In this document: piece by piece, positions 27,231-35,599 of the stretch
Layout of the letters: the number at the start of each line of letters is the position of its first letter
How positions within the stretch are numbered: position 1 is the stretch's first letter
NCBI GenBank assembly: GCA_017521985.1
Contig: JAFXAZ010000059.1
Location: forward strand, 1 to 38,875
Source: Lachnospiraceae bacterium
GTDB lineage: Bacteria; Bacillota; Clostridia; Lachnospirales; Lachnospiraceae
Direction of reading: 5' to 3'
Length of the DNA stretch: 38,875 nt
Made by a program: the position numbers and the translations under genes
Notes under the pieces: model-generated
Told to the model about the DNA's origin: nothing
What the model saw: only the letters and a program-made list of their open reading frames with translations
Database searches by the model: none

Positions 27231-28070
27231 ATGAACTTGCAGATAATTAACCCATATGTACGTTTTGCGAGAATAAAAGAGCAAACCATCCCACACGGAG
27301 TTTCTCAGGCGGTAGACCACCGTATTTTTTACTGCCATAGTGGCAAAGGTCAGTTAGAAGCAGCGGGTAAATTATACCCTTTTACGGCCGGAACCCTGAT
27401 ATATTTGCCAGCCGGAACACCATATCGCTACTTATTTGAGCAGGAAATTCCTGTGTTTTCCGGATGCAATTTTGACTTTTACCAGGATCATAATACCCTA
27501 AATGCATCCATCCCACCAGTGCCACATACCAGTTTTAGCAAACAAGATATTCTTGAAAAACAAATATTTGAAAAAGACGATATATTTGCCCATTGTATGT
27601 ATTTAGAAAATGCATTTCAGTTCGAAGGGAAGTTTGCAGAAATTGCGGAAGAATTTGTAAATCATAATTTATATTATGATGTGCGCTGCAGCACACTGTT
27701 AAAGGATGTGCTGATTATGACGGCACGCCTGACTGCTTCTATGCGCCATGGTATTAACCGTCAGAAAGCAGATGAGATTTTGCAGTACATACACAGCCAC
27801 TATGACCAACCACTTACTAATAAAGAAATCGCAGACCATTTTAATTATCACGAAAATTATATCAGTACATTAATTTTAAAATATACCGGACTGACCCTGC
27901 ACCAGTACGTTTTAAACCATAAAATGCACATGGCCGTGGTGTTTTTACAGTCCACTACCCTTACGGTCGGTGAAGTGGCAGAAAAAGTGGGAATGCCCGA
28001 TATCAAACACTTTTCCAAGTGCTTTAAAAAGATTATCGGACACTCCCCGTCACAGTTTCGTGTAAAATGA
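27231..28070 (+). CDS. AraC-family transcriptional regulator
   Basis: A 279-aa regulator. An N-terminal cupin domain binds an effector (FYCHSGKGQLEAAGKLYPFTAG, shortened here, followed by LIYLPAGTPYRYLF). A C-terminal AraC double helix-turn-helix occupies about residues 180-279 (LTNKEIADHFNYHENYISTL and VGEVAEKVGMPDIKHFSKCF). AAGAGG precedes the ATG. It is divergent from the arabinose-isomerase-like gene, with a 116-bp shared region, so it most likely controls that gene in response to a sugar. A hairpin follows the stop. Confidence 0.92.
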   Translation: MNLQIINPYVRFARIKEQTIPHGVSQAVDHRIFYCHSGKGQLEAAGKLYPFTAGTLIYLPAGTPYRYLFEQEIPVFSGCNFDFYQDHNTLNASIPPVPHTSFSKQDILEKQIFEKDDIFAHCMYLENAFQFEGKFAEIAEEFVNHNLYYDVRCSTLLKDVLIMTARLTASMRHGINRQKADEILQYIHSHYDQPLTNKEIADHFNYHENYISTLILKYTGLTLHQYVLNHKMHMAVVFLQSTTLTVGEVAEKVGMPDIKHFSKCFKKIIGHSPSQFRVK

Positions 28071-28090
28071 GGAGCCCCCTTAGAGGCTCC
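28071..28090. terminator. Short hairpin between convergent genes
   Basis: GGAGCC and GGCTCC pair around an 8-nt loop immediately after the AraC stop and 32 bp from the malic enzyme stop. T-runs are weak on both sides, so it is a modest bidirectional terminator. Confidence 0.55.
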
Positions 28091-28122
28091 CCATCTTTAT
28101 AGGGACTATTTTAAGTTAGTAA

Positions 28123-29295
28123 TTAAATTCTTGCTACACCGGTTTCTTTTGCCGCCTTGATAACTGCTTCTGCAACTACCTTTGCCACTCTCTTATCCAG
28201 TGCCGGTGGAATAATATTTTCTTCACTTAATTCTTCATCAGAAATAAGGGAAGCCAGTGCGTAGGAAGTAGCAACTTTCATTTCCTCGTTAATGCAGGTT
28301 GCTCTGCAGTCCAATGCGCCTCGGAAAATACCCGGGAATGCCAGTACGTTGTTAATCTGGTTCGGGAAGTCACTTCTACCGGTACCAACCACACGTGCGC
28401 CTGCTGCTTTTGCCTTGTCCGGCATGATTTCCGGAGTAGGGTTTGCCATTGGGAACACGATTGCGTCCTTCGCCATGGACTGAATCATTTCTTCGCTTAC
28501 AATATTTGGAGCAGAAACGCCGATAAATACGTCTGCGCCCTTCAAGGCATCTGCAAGATTACCCATCTGGTGTTCAAGGTTAGTAACCTCTGCCATTTCC
28601 TCATGAGCAGGATTTAAGCCTTCCATGCCCTGGCAGATCATACCGAAACGGTCTACCATAGTCAGATGCTTTACACCCATGTTTAACAAATGCTTGCCAA
28701 TGGCAATACCGGCACTGCCGGCGCCATTGATAACAACCTTTACATCACCGATATTTTTCTTTACCACACGAAGAGCATTTAAAAGCGCTGCAGCTACTAC
28801 GATAGCGGTACCATGCTGGTCATCGTGAAATACCGGAATGTCACAGATTTCCTTTAACTTGCGCTCTACTTCAAAGCATCTTGGAGCAGAAATATCTTCT
28901 AAGTTAATACCGCCGAAGGAACCGGAAATCAAGTAAATGGTACGAACCAGCTCATCTACATCCTTAGAGCGAATGCAGATTGGAAAAGCATCTACGTCTG
29001 CAAAAGTTTTAAAAAGTGCACATTTACCTTCCATAACAGGCATACCTGCTTCCGGGCCAATATCTCCCAGCCCCAGTACGGCAGTGCCATCTGTGATAAC
29101 TGCGACCAAATTATTACGACGTGTTAATTCATAAGATTTATCAACGTCTTTATTAATTACCAAGCATGCTTCTGCAACACCCGGTGTATATGCTAAGGAA
29201 AGGTCATGACGGTCGTTTACCTCACAACGGGCAACTACCTCAATCTTACCATTCCATTCATAATGTTTTTGTAAAGATTCCTGTCTGATATCCAT
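28123..29295 (-). CDS. NAD(P)-dependent malic enzyme
   Basis: A 390-aa malic enzyme that decarboxylates malate to pyruvate. Catalytic Tyr36 lies in SLAYTPGVAEA and Lys91 in MEGKCALFK. The metal ligands are Glu133/Asp134 (NLEDISAPR) and Asp158/Asp159 (VFHDDQHGTA). The NAD(P) loop is GAGSAG at about 191-196. The length fits the short bacterial form (YtsJ/MaeA-like). AGAGGATG precedes the ATG. It begins 45 bp after the stop of a malate/lactate-type dehydrogenase gene and is read with it. Together they link malate, oxaloacetate and pyruvate; the cofactor preference cannot be set here. Confidence 0.95.
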   Translation of the reverse strand: MDIRQESLQKHYEWNGKIEVVARCEVNDRHDLSLAYTPGVAEACLVINKDVDKSYELTRRNNLVAVITDGTAVLGLGDIGPEAGMPVMEGKCALFKTFADVDAFPICIRSKDVDELVRTIYLISGSFGGINLEDISAPRCFEVERKLKEICDIPVFHDDQHGTAIVVAAALLNALRVVKKNIGDVKVVINGAGSAGIAIGKHLLNMGVKHLTMVDRFGMICQGMEGLNPAHEEMAEVTNLEHQMGNLADALKGADVFIGVSAPNIVSEEMIQSMAKDAIVFPMANPTPEIMPDKAKAAGARVVGTGRSDFPNQINNVLAFPGIFRGALDCRATCINEEMKVATSYALASLISDEELSEENIIPPALDKRVAKVVAEAVIKAAKETGVARI

Positions 29296-29340
29296 TTTCT
29301 CATCCTCTCATCATGTCAAATGCATGAACTTATCTACAAT

Positions 29341-30456
29341 TTAGTCTTCAAATGGGAACTTGTACTGTGTAAGACCTAACTCATCACGTACAGCAATCAT
29401 TTCCTTCTGTACCGCCGGATTAATCTTTACGCCAGTAACTTTTCTTTCACACCATGTAAGGTATTCCTTCTCGCCTGCTGTGTAAATACGTTCACAGCCC
29501 GGTGCCTTCACGGAACCACGAAGGTCACGAAGGATGTCGCCGCAAGTCTTCTTAAAAGATTCCAGACCCATGAATGCTTCCGGATCAATAGCAATAAACC
29601 AGTGTCCTAAATGGAATGGAACTTTTTCGCCGTTTTCACCAATACCGGAAAGAGCTCTAAGGAAGTTACCCTGCTGAAGTGCTGCAGATAAAACTTCTAC
29701 AACCGTAGCATAGCCATAACCCTTATAACCTGCAAGGTCTTCGCCAATACCGCCAAGAGGAGCAAGTGCTGCCTGTGCAGTATTTAATTCGTTTAAAATA
29801 GCAACAGAGTCTGTGTGTGCCTTACCATCACGACCAACAACCATACCTGCCGGAGTATCCATACCCATACGAGCATAGTATTCAATCTTACCACGCTGTG
29901 TAATGGATGTTGCACAGTCTAATACGAATGGGAACTCTTCATCCGTAGGGAAACCAACGGTAAGAGGGTTTGTACCGAGCATATTTTCTACACCAAAAGT
30001 AGGTGCGATAGATGGACGTGCGTTTGTTCCGGTCATACCGATTAAGCCTGCCTTAGTAGCCATGGTTGCATAGTAACCTGCAATACCATAATGACAGGAA
30101 TTACGTACAACCGTCATACCAATACCGTATTTTTTAGCCTTTTCGATTGCCATGCTCATAGCCTTGTGGCTGACAACCTGACCCATACCGTCATGACCAT
30201 CTAAAACAGCAGTTGCTGCAAAATCCTTTACGATTTCAATCTCTGTAACAGGATTCTGGATACCTGCTTTGATTCGGTCTAAGTAAATAGGTTTGAAACG
30301 GTTTACACCATGAGATTCAATACCTCTCTTATCAGACTCTAATAAAACATCTGCACAAATTTCTGCATCTTCTCTAGGGATACCATAACCTACAAAGGCA
30401 TCAATTACAAAATTTGTAATCAGTTCCCAATCCACATAATTTCTTCTTTCTTCCAT
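29341..30456 (-). CDS. Malate/L-lactate dehydrogenase-family oxidoreductase
   Basis: A 371-aa member of the YlbC/AllD/DlgD (Ldh2) family of NAD(P)H-dependent 2-hydroxyacid dehydrogenases, which differ from the classical LDH/MDH fold. The key signatures are RGIESHGVNRF (His49) and SCHYGIAGYY (His122). MLGTNPLTVGFP, PFVLDCATSI and GYKGYGYATVVEVL are also typical. AAGGAG precedes the ATG. The downstream malic enzyme suggests malate as substrate, although ureidoglycolate or diketogulonate-type substrates occur in this family. It is transcribed away from a DeoR-type regulator, with shared AT-rich repeats between them. Confidence 0.92.
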   Translation of the reverse strand: MEERRNYVDWELITNFVIDAFVGYGIPREDAEICADVLLESDKRGIESHGVNRFKPIYLDRIKAGIQNPVTEIEIVKDFAATAVLDGHDGMGQVVSHKAMSMAIEKAKKYGIGMTVVRNSCHYGIAGYYATMATKAGLIGMTGTNARPSIAPTFGVENMLGTNPLTVGFPTDEEFPFVLDCATSITQRGKIEYYARMGMDTPAGMVVGRDGKAHTDSVAILNELNTAQAALAPLGGIGEDLAGYKGYGYATVVEVLSAALQQGNFLRALSGIGENGEKVPFHLGHWFIAIDPEAFMGLESFKKTCGDILRDLRGSVKAPGCERIYTAGEKEYLTWCERKVTGVKINPAVQKEMIAVRDELGLTQYKFPFED

Positions 30457-30519
30457 GTTAATACTCCTTTTTGTTTATGTATCTCACCATAGTGATAATA
30501 TCATGTGCCTTACATTTGT

Positions 30520-30625
30520 AATCATAAAACAAAATCATATTATAATCAATATCTTTTCTTTATATTGACAATACAATCATAAATTGATTATAATATTTAC
30601 AAAAATGATTATAGGAGTGATTATA
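30520..30625. promoter_or_regulatory. Cluster of AATCATA/TGATTATA half-sites with divergent promoters
   Basis: TGATTATA occurs at 30585, 30606 and 30618. TATAATCA lies at 30541 and AATCATA at 30520, 30533 and 30575. AATCA-TAAAT-TGATT (30575-30589) is a dyad. Promoters overlap these repeats. On the plus strand, TTGACA at 30565 and TATAAT at 30589 are 18 bp apart, for the DeoR gene. On the minus strand, TTGATT (30544-30549) and TATGAT (30521-30526) are 17 bp apart, for the dehydrogenase gene. Repeated half-sites over both promoters suit a DeoR-type repressor acting on itself and on the dehydrogenase operon. Confidence 0.6.
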
Positions 30626-31320
30626 TGGCATCCTACAAACGAGAAAACGATTACATTCGACTGCTTAAAGAACGGGACCACACCGTACAGGAGCTTGCTT
30701 CAAAGCTCTTTATCAGCGAACCCACCGTGCGACGTGACATTATTGATTTAAAAGAAAAAGACCTCCTTATTTGCAAAAGAGGTCTGGTAAGCTTGAAAAC
30801 CAATTCTCCGGACAAGCGAATCCCTCGATTTATCCGTGACCTGGAACATAATGATGCCAAAAAAGAAATTGCAATTAAGGCAGCATCACTTATAAAAGAC
30901 GGCTGCGTTATTATGTTGGATGGTTCCACTACAGTAGATTATTTGTTGCCGCATCTAATGCAATTCAAAAATCTGTTCGTAATAACCAATGGCGCTCAGG
31001 CTGCAATTGCACTTGCCTCTATGGGCATACATACCCTCTGTACCGGCGGTGAGCTTACCTTAGATACATTTACCTATGTTGGTGCTGATGCAGAACGTAC
31101 ACTTAATAATTATAATGCGGATATCGCCCTATTCTCCTGTAGAGGAATTTCTGAGGACGGACTCGTTACGGATACCTCAATTTTGGAAAATAATATCCGC
31201 AAAGTTATGATTAAAAACTCCAAACGCAGCTACATCCTCTGCGATAAAAGCAAGTTTGGTAAAACATACTTGAATACCATTTGCCATGCAGAGGATGTAG
31301 ATGGGATAATATGTGATTAA
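30625..31320 (+). CDS. DeoR-family transcriptional regulator
   Basis: A 231-aa repressor. The N-terminal HTH (residues about 6-55: VQELASKLFISEPTVRRDI) contains the DeoR/GlpR phrase SEPTVRRDI.DL. A DeoRC sugar-phosphate sensor domain follows (about 75-225; VIMLDGSTTVDYL, TNGAQAAIALA, CDKSKFGK). AGGAG precedes the ATG. It faces away from the dehydrogenase-malic enzyme operon, and its own promoter is covered by the repeated half-sites, so it is the likely local regulator. Its stop lies only 8 bp from the stop of the convergent reductase gene and no terminator lies between. Confidence 0.93.
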   Translation: MASYKRENDYIRLLKERDHTVQELASKLFISEPTVRRDIIDLKEKDLLICKRGLVSLKTNSPDKRIPRFIRDLEHNDAKKEIAIKAASLIKDGCVIMLDGSTTVDYLLPHLMQFKNLFVITNGAQAAIALASMGIHTLCTGGELTLDTFTYVGADAERTLNNYNADIALFSCRGISEDGLVTDTSILENNIRKVMIKNSKRSYILCDKSKFGKTYLNTICHAEDVDGIICD

Positions 31321-31328
31321 ATTGTCTA

Positions 31329-32546
31329 CTACAATCTTGAGCAAACCTCAATGGTCAAATCACTCATCGGATATGCAGAGCATGGATGGAAATATCCCAT
31401 ATCTTTGTCTGCTGCTCTTACGCCGTCGGACTGTGATCTCTGCCATACTTCGCCTTCTAAAAGGAGGCTTCTGCAGAAGCCACAAGCACCGCTGCGGCAA
31501 TGGCTGTCAGGTGCAATGCCTGCTTTTTCCAGAGAAACTACGACCGTATCGGTCGCTTTTGCATCAATAATGCGTTCGTCTTTACCGAATACAACTTTAA
31601 TCTTAAAGGTTTTGTCTTCATTGCCCTTTGGATAAATATCATACTTGGTAATGTCATCAATTTCACCGTATTCTTCTTTACGGATAAATTTCTTGCGAAT
31701 GTTCATAGCTGCAAATTCTTTGTCCAGGAAATGATACATGGCCTGTGGTCCGCTGATAAAATAACTTACTTTATCCCAGTTCGGAACCAGTTTCTTAATC
31801 ACGTCTGCGCTAATGAAACCGGTTTCACCCATCCAGCCTTCTTTTGGCTCGGATAAAATATGGAACACTTCGATAGCACCTTCACTTGCTGCTGCAATCT
31901 GATTTAATTCCTCATAGAAAATAATATCATCCTGATTGCGAGAACCATAAAGAATAGTCAGCTTCTTTGGTCTGCCGGTGTCTGCCATGTCTTTTGCAAT
32001 AGAGCGATATGCTGTCACACCGGAACCTCCGGCGATGGCAACTACATGCTCAGCATCACGTATGGAGGACCAATAATTGTCACCAAATGCACCGTCGAAC
32101 TGCACTTCTGTACCAGCTTTCCAGTTATTCCAAACGTAATCTGTTACATATCCACCCGGCTTTTTACGTAAGGTAATCTGTAAAATACCGTCTCTGTCTG
32201 CTTCCATAGGTGCAGAAGAAATAGAAAACGGACGGGTTACCCAGTTACCGTTAATACAGAATTTTACACTAATATATTGTCCCGCATAGAAAAATGGTAA
32301 GCGATAGCCTTCTGCTGCTTTAAAGGTAAAAGTGCGTGTAGAAGGGGTTTCCTCCTTCACTTCTACAATGACAGCCTTCATAAGACCCGGATGAAGCTGT
32401 TTGGAAAGCTCCATTGGATAGTCACTGGTATCAATCTTACTTGGGTCACCGGAGGCAATCAGCTCTTCACGGCGCTTCATAAGCTTAAACCAACCCATTA
32501 AATCTTTAAAATAACCATTTACACTGAATTTTGCTTTTTTTGCCAT
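31329..32546 (-). CDS. Flavin and [2Fe-2S] NAD(P)H reductase (ferredoxin-reductase-like)
   Basis: A 405-aa electron-transfer protein. After a 50-residue N-terminal extension come an FAD-binding barrel (residues about 55-150; WVTRPFSISSAP) and an NAD(P)H domain (about 165-300; VVAIAGGSGVTAYRSIAK, TILYGSRNQDDIIFYEE). A C-terminal plant-type [2Fe-2S] domain carries Cys350, Cys355, Cys358 (CRSGACGFC) and Cys389. The order is that of phthalate-dioxygenase-like and benzoate-reductase-like reductases. AGGAGG precedes the ATG, which overlaps the stop of the FAD oxidoreductase gene by one base (TAATG), so the two are translationally coupled. It probably passes electrons from NAD(P)H to that partner or a partner-bound substrate. 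Confidence 0.9.
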   Translation of the reverse strand: MAKKAKFSVNGYFKDLMGWFKLMKRREELIASGDPSKIDTSDYPMELSKQLHPGLMKAVIVEVKEETPSTRTFTFKAAEGYRLPFFYAGQYISVKFCINGNWVTRPFSISSAPMEADRDGILQITLRKKPGGYVTDYVWNNWKAGTEVQFDGAFGDNYWSSIRDAEHVVAIAGGSGVTAYRSIAKDMADTGRPKKLTILYGSRNQDDIIFYEELNQIAAASEGAIEVFHILSEPKEGWMGETGFISADVIKKLVPNWDKVSYFISGPQAMYHFLDKEFAAMNIRKKFIRKEEYGEIDDITKYDIYPKGNEDKTFKIKVVFGKDERIIDAKATDTVVVSLEKAGIAPDSHCRSGACGFCRSLLLEGEVWQRSQSDGVRAADKDMGYFHPCSAYPMSDLTIEVCSRL

Positions 32547-34105
32547 TACTGTGCACCTCCTATTTTTTCAAGTGCATCCCCTGCAACATCATAACCATTG
32601 GTAATAACACTGGAATATCCATGTGCACGAACACCTGCACTGCCAACAAAATCTAAGCCCGGAATGTAACGTTCTTCTTCCGCACGAAGCTTACGAGGAA
32701 CTGCACCATCCAATGCGGTACAGGTATAACCATAAATATTACCGCGGAATGCGTTAGAATAACGTGCAAAGGTAGCCGGAGTTGCAATAACCAATTCTTC
32801 AATATGGTCACGAATCTTTGCACCGGTTGTTTTTTCAAAATAATCAATCAAGGAATTTGCAAAACGCTCATTTTCCGGCAAATAATCATATTTGCTTGGT
32901 GCAGCATCGTGCATTGCATCCGGATTATAAATGGTTGTAAAGTTCAACTGACAACGGTCAGGACCGGTCATTCCAGGAATTGCTACGTCAATACAAGTTG
33001 CAGAAACCTTTGCGTGTGGTTTCCACTCATTACTCTCTCTCCAAATACGTTCTGTATCCATGTCAGGACCCATAAAGTATTCGTAGCTTTCGATACCCAT
33101 TTCTTCCGGAAGCGCATCCAATCCCATATAAACCAAGAATGGAGAACCTAACTGTGTACGTACGCTGGCAAGCTTTAATGCTTCTTCCGGTACATCTTTT
33201 CGGTCAATCATATCAGCAAGTGTAACCGTAGGGTTACCATTACTAATCACAAATTTTGCTCGGATTTCGGTTCCGTCGGAAGTACGAACACCCACACAAC
33301 GACCATCTTCTATCAAATATTTTACAACTTTAACGCCCAATTCCAGCTGACCGCCATGTTTACGGAAAGCCTTTTCAATATCGTTTGCCAAAGCATGAGA
33401 AGTTTTATTGGTTACATGAGCACCATCTCTCAAATAAATATAAATCATCTGTGCCCATACAATAAAGCTGGCTTCGCTTAAACGACGGCTAATATAGCCA
33501 TAATATGCATTTAATACATGCTCAGTCTTTGGACCAAACTTAAATGCTTTATTTACTTCACTTGTCTCATATGCTGCTGCACGTAAGAAGGAAGAATATT
33601 TGGTGGCCATTACTTTTGGTTCCGGACCTTCTTTGCCGCAGGAACCTATGTACTCTAATGCTTCGTTAATTTCTTCAAAAAGCTTGAAATAATTACGTAC
33701 CTTTTTACCATTGCCCGGCTCTAATTCTTCGATTGCCGCAATTGCATTTTCAATACCAAACGGCATGGTAAAATCAATACCCATTTCAGGCAGTACCACA
33801 CGATAAGCATCCGGAACCAATCTCCAATCGGTTTCAACCCCTAAATCATCAAACATCTTGCGTACTGCACCGTAACCGGTTCCGTTTTTACCGTCACCGC
33901 ACTCACAAGCCTCATGAAGACTTGCTTCAAATTCATATCGCCCTCTTACAAAGCTGGTCGCATAACCGCCGGTCATATTGTGCTGCTCAAGCAAAAGAAC
34001 ACTCTTTCCTTCTTTTGCAAGACGTGCCGCAGCAGTCAGACCACCTAAGCCCGCACCGACAACAATCGCATCGTAGGACGGCAAAAATCTTTCTCCCTTA
34101 GACAT
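32546..34105 (-). CDS. Phytoene-desaturase (CrtI)-like FAD oxidoreductase
   Basis: A 519-aa flavoenzyme. The dinucleotide-binding motif GAGLGGLTAAARLAKEG opens the protein at about residue 17. EQHNMTGGYATSF and a C-terminal flavin-contact segment (AGVRAHGYSSVITNGYDVAG) are typical of CrtI, carotenoid isomerase and retinol saturase-like enzymes. The length (about 500) fits. AAGGAGG precedes the ATG and lies inside an inverted repeat (34109-34164). No carotenoid genes (crtB, crtM, crtE) lie near it. The downstream gene codes for an NAD(P)H-[2Fe-2S] reductase, overlapping by one base, which suggests a reductive reaction on a polyene, enoate or similar unsaturated molecule. The substrate is unknown. 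Confidence 0.88.
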   Translation of the reverse strand: MSKGERFLPSYDAIVVGAGLGGLTAAARLAKEGKSVLLLEQHNMTGGYATSFVRGRYEFEASLHEACECGDGKNGTGYGAVRKMFDDLGVETDWRLVPDAYRVVLPEMGIDFTMPFGIENAIAAIEELEPGNGKKVRNYFKLFEEINEALEYIGSCGKEGPEPKVMATKYSSFLRAAAYETSEVNKAFKFGPKTEHVLNAYYGYISRRLSEASFIVWAQMIYIYLRDGAHVTNKTSHALANDIEKAFRKHGGQLELGVKVVKYLIEDGRCVGVRTSDGTEIRAKFVISNGNPTVTLADMIDRKDVPEEALKLASVRTQLGSPFLVYMGLDALPEEMGIESYEYFMGPDMDTERIWRESNEWKPHAKVSATCIDVAIPGMTGPDRCQLNFTTIYNPDAMHDAAPSKYDYLPENERFANSLIDYFEKTTGAKIRDHIEELVIATPATFARYSNAFRGNIYGYTCTALDGAVPRKLRAEEERYIPGLDFVGSAGVRAHGYSSVITNGYDVAGDALEKIGGAQ

Positions 34106-34108
34106 GAA

Positions 34109-34164
34109 TATACCTCCTTATGTCTTTTTCTTATATATATATTATAAAAGACATAGGAGGTATA
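34109..34164 (-). promoter_or_regulatory. Inverted repeat holding the ribosome site and promoter of the CrtI-like gene
   Basis: Arms at 34109-34128 and 34146-34164 are complementary over 19 bp with a single extra base. In the minus-strand mRNA the downstream arm carries AAGGAGG (the ribosome site) and the upstream arm carries the complementary CCTCCT. The loop edge includes a -10 TATAAT (34141-34146). A TTGACT -35-like hexamer lies just upstream (34166-34171), though the spacing of 19 bp is long. A transcript begun at this promoter would start inside the repeat and lack the upstream arm. A transcript entering from the upstream genes would form the full hairpin and bury the ribosome site. Confidence 0.65.
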
Positions 34165-34270
34165 TAGTCAATCTTTTTTAAATCACTTGTTAAATTTTTG
34201 TCACTTTTACTGTTTTCTCATAGTTATATATGTACAATTTTGCCAAAGTATATTCAATTGCTTTTCTTTC

Positions 34271-35053
34271 TTACAAATTATTCTTTATTAATACACTGGT
34301 CGGACCGTCTATTCCATCCATATTCATTCTATTAAATTCAGAAATTTCTCGATAAAAAGCTGTGATTGCAGCACGCTTGTACGGAGTCAACCACAAATTA
34401 CCAATACCTAACGTGAAGGAACAAAGGATTGCCCAACCGATAAAACTTAATTGCAAACAAAACAGACGAAAACGATTGCCAGACATCATTTCCTTAGAAC
34501 GTTCCACAGCTTCCGTAGCAGTTAAATCAGGATGCTCAGCCAATATATATCCGGTCATTGCATAACTATAAGCTGCTATAATGCCAGGAATAATAAATAA
34601 GAAAGTCCACAAAATAGTACGCAAACCTACTATAAACCTAGTAGCCGCTGTTGTCTTCCAATTATAAAAATATGTAAACAAGGATTCCAGCTTTGCTTCT
34701 TTCTTATCAACTAAATCCAGATTAAATCTGGCATAACCAGTTTCAATCACACTGCCCAATATAAAGTAAACTGCTGCAAGAAGAATTGCTGCTACAGCAA
34801 TATAGATGACGCTTCCTGTTAATATTAATGCTAATTGATCATTTAATCCGCCATTTGTAGAAAGAATGGTCTGTCCTGCATACTCGAAGCTTACATTAGC
34901 TCCGGTTGACATATCAATATTTAATTTTACCTCTGGTCCATCAGAACCCAATCCCCCTAACAAACTTGCAATCAATCCCGCAATTACTGCAATTCCCCAT
35001 TTTCCACGTAATGCTTCCCTTGCAATTTGTCTAAAATCTGCTGCAAATTTCAT
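34271..35053 (-). CDS. DUF975-family membrane protein
   Basis: A 260-aa integral membrane protein. The N-terminal phrase ADFRQIAREALRGKWGIAVI, several TM helices, and the motif DLTATEAVERSKEMMSGNRF followed by a WAILCSFTLGIGNLWLTPY segment identify DUF975. I start at ATG 35053 with AAAGGAG upstream; the 35071 ATG overlaps that ribosome site. The family function is undetermined. It begins 23 bp after the stop of a LURP-one-type gene, so they share an operon, suggesting a joint envelope or stress role. It ends 166 bp before the CrtI-like gene. Confidence 0.85.
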   Translation of the reverse strand: MKFAADFRQIAREALRGKWGIAVIAGLIASLLGGLGSDGPEVKLNIDMSTGANVSFEYAGQTILSTNGGLNDQLALILTGSVIYIAVAAILLAAVYFILGSVIETGYARFNLDLVDKKEAKLESLFTYFYNWKTTAATRFIVGLRTILWTFLFIIPGIIAAYSYAMTGYILAEHPDLTATEAVERSKEMMSGNRFRLFCLQLSFIGWAILCSFTLGIGNLWLTPYKRAAITAFYREISEFNRMNMDGIDGPTSVLIKNNL

Positions 35054-35076
35054 ATGTACTCCTTTCTGCACTCTTC

Positions 35077-35553
35077 CTATTTCCTCTCAGCCTCAATACA
35101 TGCATCAATCACAAGCACTACCGCCAATGCAGACACTTCGTCTACTCCTGCACCAAACTGTATCTCATAGGCATCGCCCCAGGTCATCCATTCCTTTGAC
35201 ACAGATGCGATAACAGTATTGCCGTCCGAAATCTCGTATTCATGATTAAAGAAATCACCATGCACCTGCCAGCCCAAACCATTTACACTGTACTCATGTC
35301 TAAAGAACGTAAACTCCTTAACCACTTCTGCCAACTCTTCTCCGTTTCGTGAAATATGATACTTTGGAAGAAATGTTAGAATTTCCTGTTCAATAAATGC
35401 AAGTTCTCTTCCTTGCACATCATACAGATGAAGTTTTTTGCCCCATGTAAAAACCTCACCTTCCACATAGTATTTTTCGTTTCCAGCTTCGTCATATATA
35501 GAAAACTGATCTCCCCATGTAAATATATGCTGCTTGATATATAAATTAGCCAT
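35077..35553 (-). CDS. LURP-one-related protein
   Basis: A 158-aa cytoplasmic protein with the beta-strand pattern of the LURP-one/Tubby-C-like family. The repeats TWGDQFSIYDEAGNEKYYV and TWGKKLHLYDVQGRELAFI lead to a long C-terminal hydrophobic helix (SALAVVLVIDACIEA) that would occupy the barrel. GGGG precedes the ATG. The family is widespread in plants and Firmicutes and may bind lipids or phosphoinositide-like ligands, which is not settled for bacteria. It leads the pair with DUF975 and follows the hairpin array. Operon leaders of this pair would start close to or inside that array. Confidence 0.85.
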   Translation of the reverse strand: MANLYIKQHIFTWGDQFSIYDEAGNEKYYVEGEVFTWGKKLHLYDVQGRELAFIEQEILTFLPKYHISRNGEELAEVVKEFTFFRHEYSVNGLGWQVHGDFFNHEYEISDGNTVIASVSKEWMTWGDAYEIQFGAGVDEVSALAVVLVIDACIEAERK

Positions 35554-35599
35554 TTTTGTCCCCTCTTGATTCGTTACAAAGAACCAATTATTCTACTTT

